Source of the DNA: Metabacillus niabensis
Lineage (GTDB): Bacteria > Bacillota > Bacilli > Bacillales > Bacillaceae
Reading direction: 5' to 3'
Assembly (NCBI RefSeq): GCF_020524345.1
Contig: NZ_JAIVLH010000018.1
Location: forward strand, 62,001 to 126,000
Length of the DNA stretch: 64,000 nt
Shown here: in pieces, positions 62,970-64,000 of the stretch
Position numbering within the stretch: the stretch's first letter is position 1
How the letters are laid out: every line of letters begins with the position of its first letter
Position numbers and translations under genes: made by a program
Notes under the pieces: model-generated
Databases searched by the model: none
What the model was told of the DNA's origin: nothing
The model's input: the letters and a program-made list of their open reading frames with translations, nothing else

Positions 62970-64000
62970 CTATTCCTGACGTAGAGCCTGAATAGGATTT
63001 AACTTAGACGCTTTATTTGCAGGGAATACCCCGAAGATAATACCAATAGCGAAAGAGAACAAAAACGCAGATAATGTTACTGTTGGTGAATATGAAATGG
63101 CCAGATTAGAAAATAACTCAATTAATTTAGAAATTCCTAAGCCCAAAGCCACTCCTATAAGTCCGCCTATTACACTTAAAACCACTGCTTCAATTAAAAA
63201 TTGCAGCATAATAGATTTTCGGTTCGCACCGATAGCTTTTCTGATTCCGATCTCCTTCGTTCGCTCCGATACAGAAACAAGCATTATATTCATAACACCG
63301 ATTCCGCCAACCAACAGGGATATGCTTGCGATACCGCCTAACATAACTGTCATAGTATCTGAAACAGATGACATTGTTTCCATTAAATCTTCTTGACTTG
63401 ATACTGAATAATAGTCACTTAGATTTGGAAATAGAGTCGTCATCACACCTTGTACTTGAAACTTCGCTCTGTCTACCATTTGTTCATCCTGTGCTTTCAG
63501 ATAAATTGTGCCAATCGTTGTATTTTTTGTAAGTCTTTGTGTAGTAGATAGAGGAGCAATAATGACACTGTCACCACTTGTGCCAAGCGAGCTGCCTACG
63601 GACTCCAGTACTCCAATAACCTTAAAAGATACTCCATTAATTTGAACACTTTCTCCGATGGGATTCGTTCTAGGAAATAATGTTGAAGCAGTATCCGAAC
63701 CTAATACGACCACTTTTTGTCTTAATTCATTTTCCATATCTGATAGAAAGCGCCCCTGACTCAGAGATAAATCCCTAACAGTTAAATAGGAAGAAGTTGT
63801 ACCTGTAACGGATACTTGTGTAGAGTTCTCTTCATACTTTGCCGTTACTCTCCCCGAGACAATTGGAGCTACCTCTGAAATCCCATTTAATTCATTAAAT
63901 TGATCAATATGATCTTCTTTTAACTGAACAGATTCAGTATCTGTTACACTGAGAGTTAATACGTTTGTTCCAAGACTGCCAATCTCTTCTGTAACTGAGT
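62970..64000 (-). CDS. MacB-type ABC transporter permease, partial (5' end outside window)
   Basis: The frame is open from the window edge to the stop at 62970 (about 342 residues). It shows a MacB periplasmic core (APIVSGRVTAKYEENSTQVSVTGTTSSYL, VVVLGSDTASTLFP, GESVQINGVSFKVIGVL) and the C-terminal FtsX domain with three membrane helices, including GGIGVMNIMLVSVSERTKEIGIRKAIGAN. The internal ATG at 63737 is not the start. The ATPase and adaptor genes presumably lie upstream, outside the window. Exports peptides, lipoproteins or drugs in other bacteria. Confidence 0.9.
   Translation of the reverse strand, partial: SVTEEIGSLGTNVLTLSVTDTESVQLKEDHIDQFNELNGISEVAPIVSGRVTAKYEENSTQVSVTGTTSSYLTVRDLSLSQGRFLSDMENELRQKVVVLGSDTASTLFPRTNPIGESVQINGVSFKVIGVLESVGSSLGTSGDSVIIAPLSTTQRLTKNTTIGTIYLKAQDEQMVDRAKFQVQGVMTTLFPNLSDYYSVSSQEDLMETMSSVSDTMTVMLGGIASISLLVGGIGVMNIMLVSVSERTKEIGIRKAIGANRKSIMLQFLIEAVVLSVIGGLIGVALGLGISKLIELFSNLAISYSPTVTLSAFLFSFAIGIIFGVFPANKASKLNPIQALRQE

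Overview
The window looks like chromosomal DNA of a low-GC, Gram-positive, aerobic member of the Bacillaceae. Supporting evidence: strong GGAGG-type ribosome binding sites, lipoproteins with lipobox signals, LtaS, the YwaC alarmone synthetase, an RsbQ/RsbP energy-stress pair, YesM/YesN two-component systems, LutABC, and 14-bp cre-type catabolite sites beside most sugar operons. No rRNA, tRNA, CRISPR array, insertion sequence or phage gene was recognised.

Positions 1-23500 hold a polysaccharide utilisation island. A partial LacI-type regulator precedes a formylglycine-generating enzyme (FGE, + strand). Converging on it is an operon for a Cys-type sulfatase without signal peptide and a GPH-family sugar/cation symporter. 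An AraC regulator lies divergent to that operon and appears to start at a non-AUG codon. A long minus-strand run follows: secreted GH59-like hydrolase, YesL-like protein, two ABC permeases, sugar-binding lipoprotein, GH88 unsaturated uronyl hydrolase, YesM/YesN kinase and regulator, a DUF2264 protein and a cytoplasmic heparinase II/III-family protein. The logic is a secreted enzyme, import of (sulfated) uronate-containing oligosaccharides, then desulfation and breakdown inside the cell. The true substrate is not proven by sequence.

Positions 23600-43100 hold rsbQP and a complete L-rhamnose pathway: MFS transporter, RhaM, RhaA, RhaB and the bifunctional RhaEW. An AraC and a DeoR regulator accompany it. 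An orphan sugar-binding lipoprotein lies in one operon with a second YesM/YesN pair and looks like a three-component sensor. LutABC lies directly upstream of RhaEW, so L-lactate formed from rhamnose can be oxidised to pyruvate. Two intergenic arrays of 52-bp tandem repeats (27696-28007 and 42815-43074) belong to one repeat family.

Positions 43100-53430 are mostly housekeeping: LtaS, a YtvI-like membrane protein, an SDR with a divergent TetR regulator, YwaC, a methyltransferase, a HAD phosphatase, a LacI regulator preceded by a previously hidden 50-residue membrane peptide gene, and a PspA pair.

Positions 53580-60680 form a uronate module: GH105 hydrolase, TRAP transporter (DctP, DctQ, DctM), DeoR regulator, KDPG aldolase and KDG kinase. 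Its promoter shares a 22-bp operator-like block (20 of 22 identical) with the rhaEW promoter, suggesting that rhamnose and uronate use are coordinated. The window ends with a frameshifted gene remnant, a cadherin-like beta-sandwich secreted protein, a small membrane protein and a partial MacB-type ABC permease.
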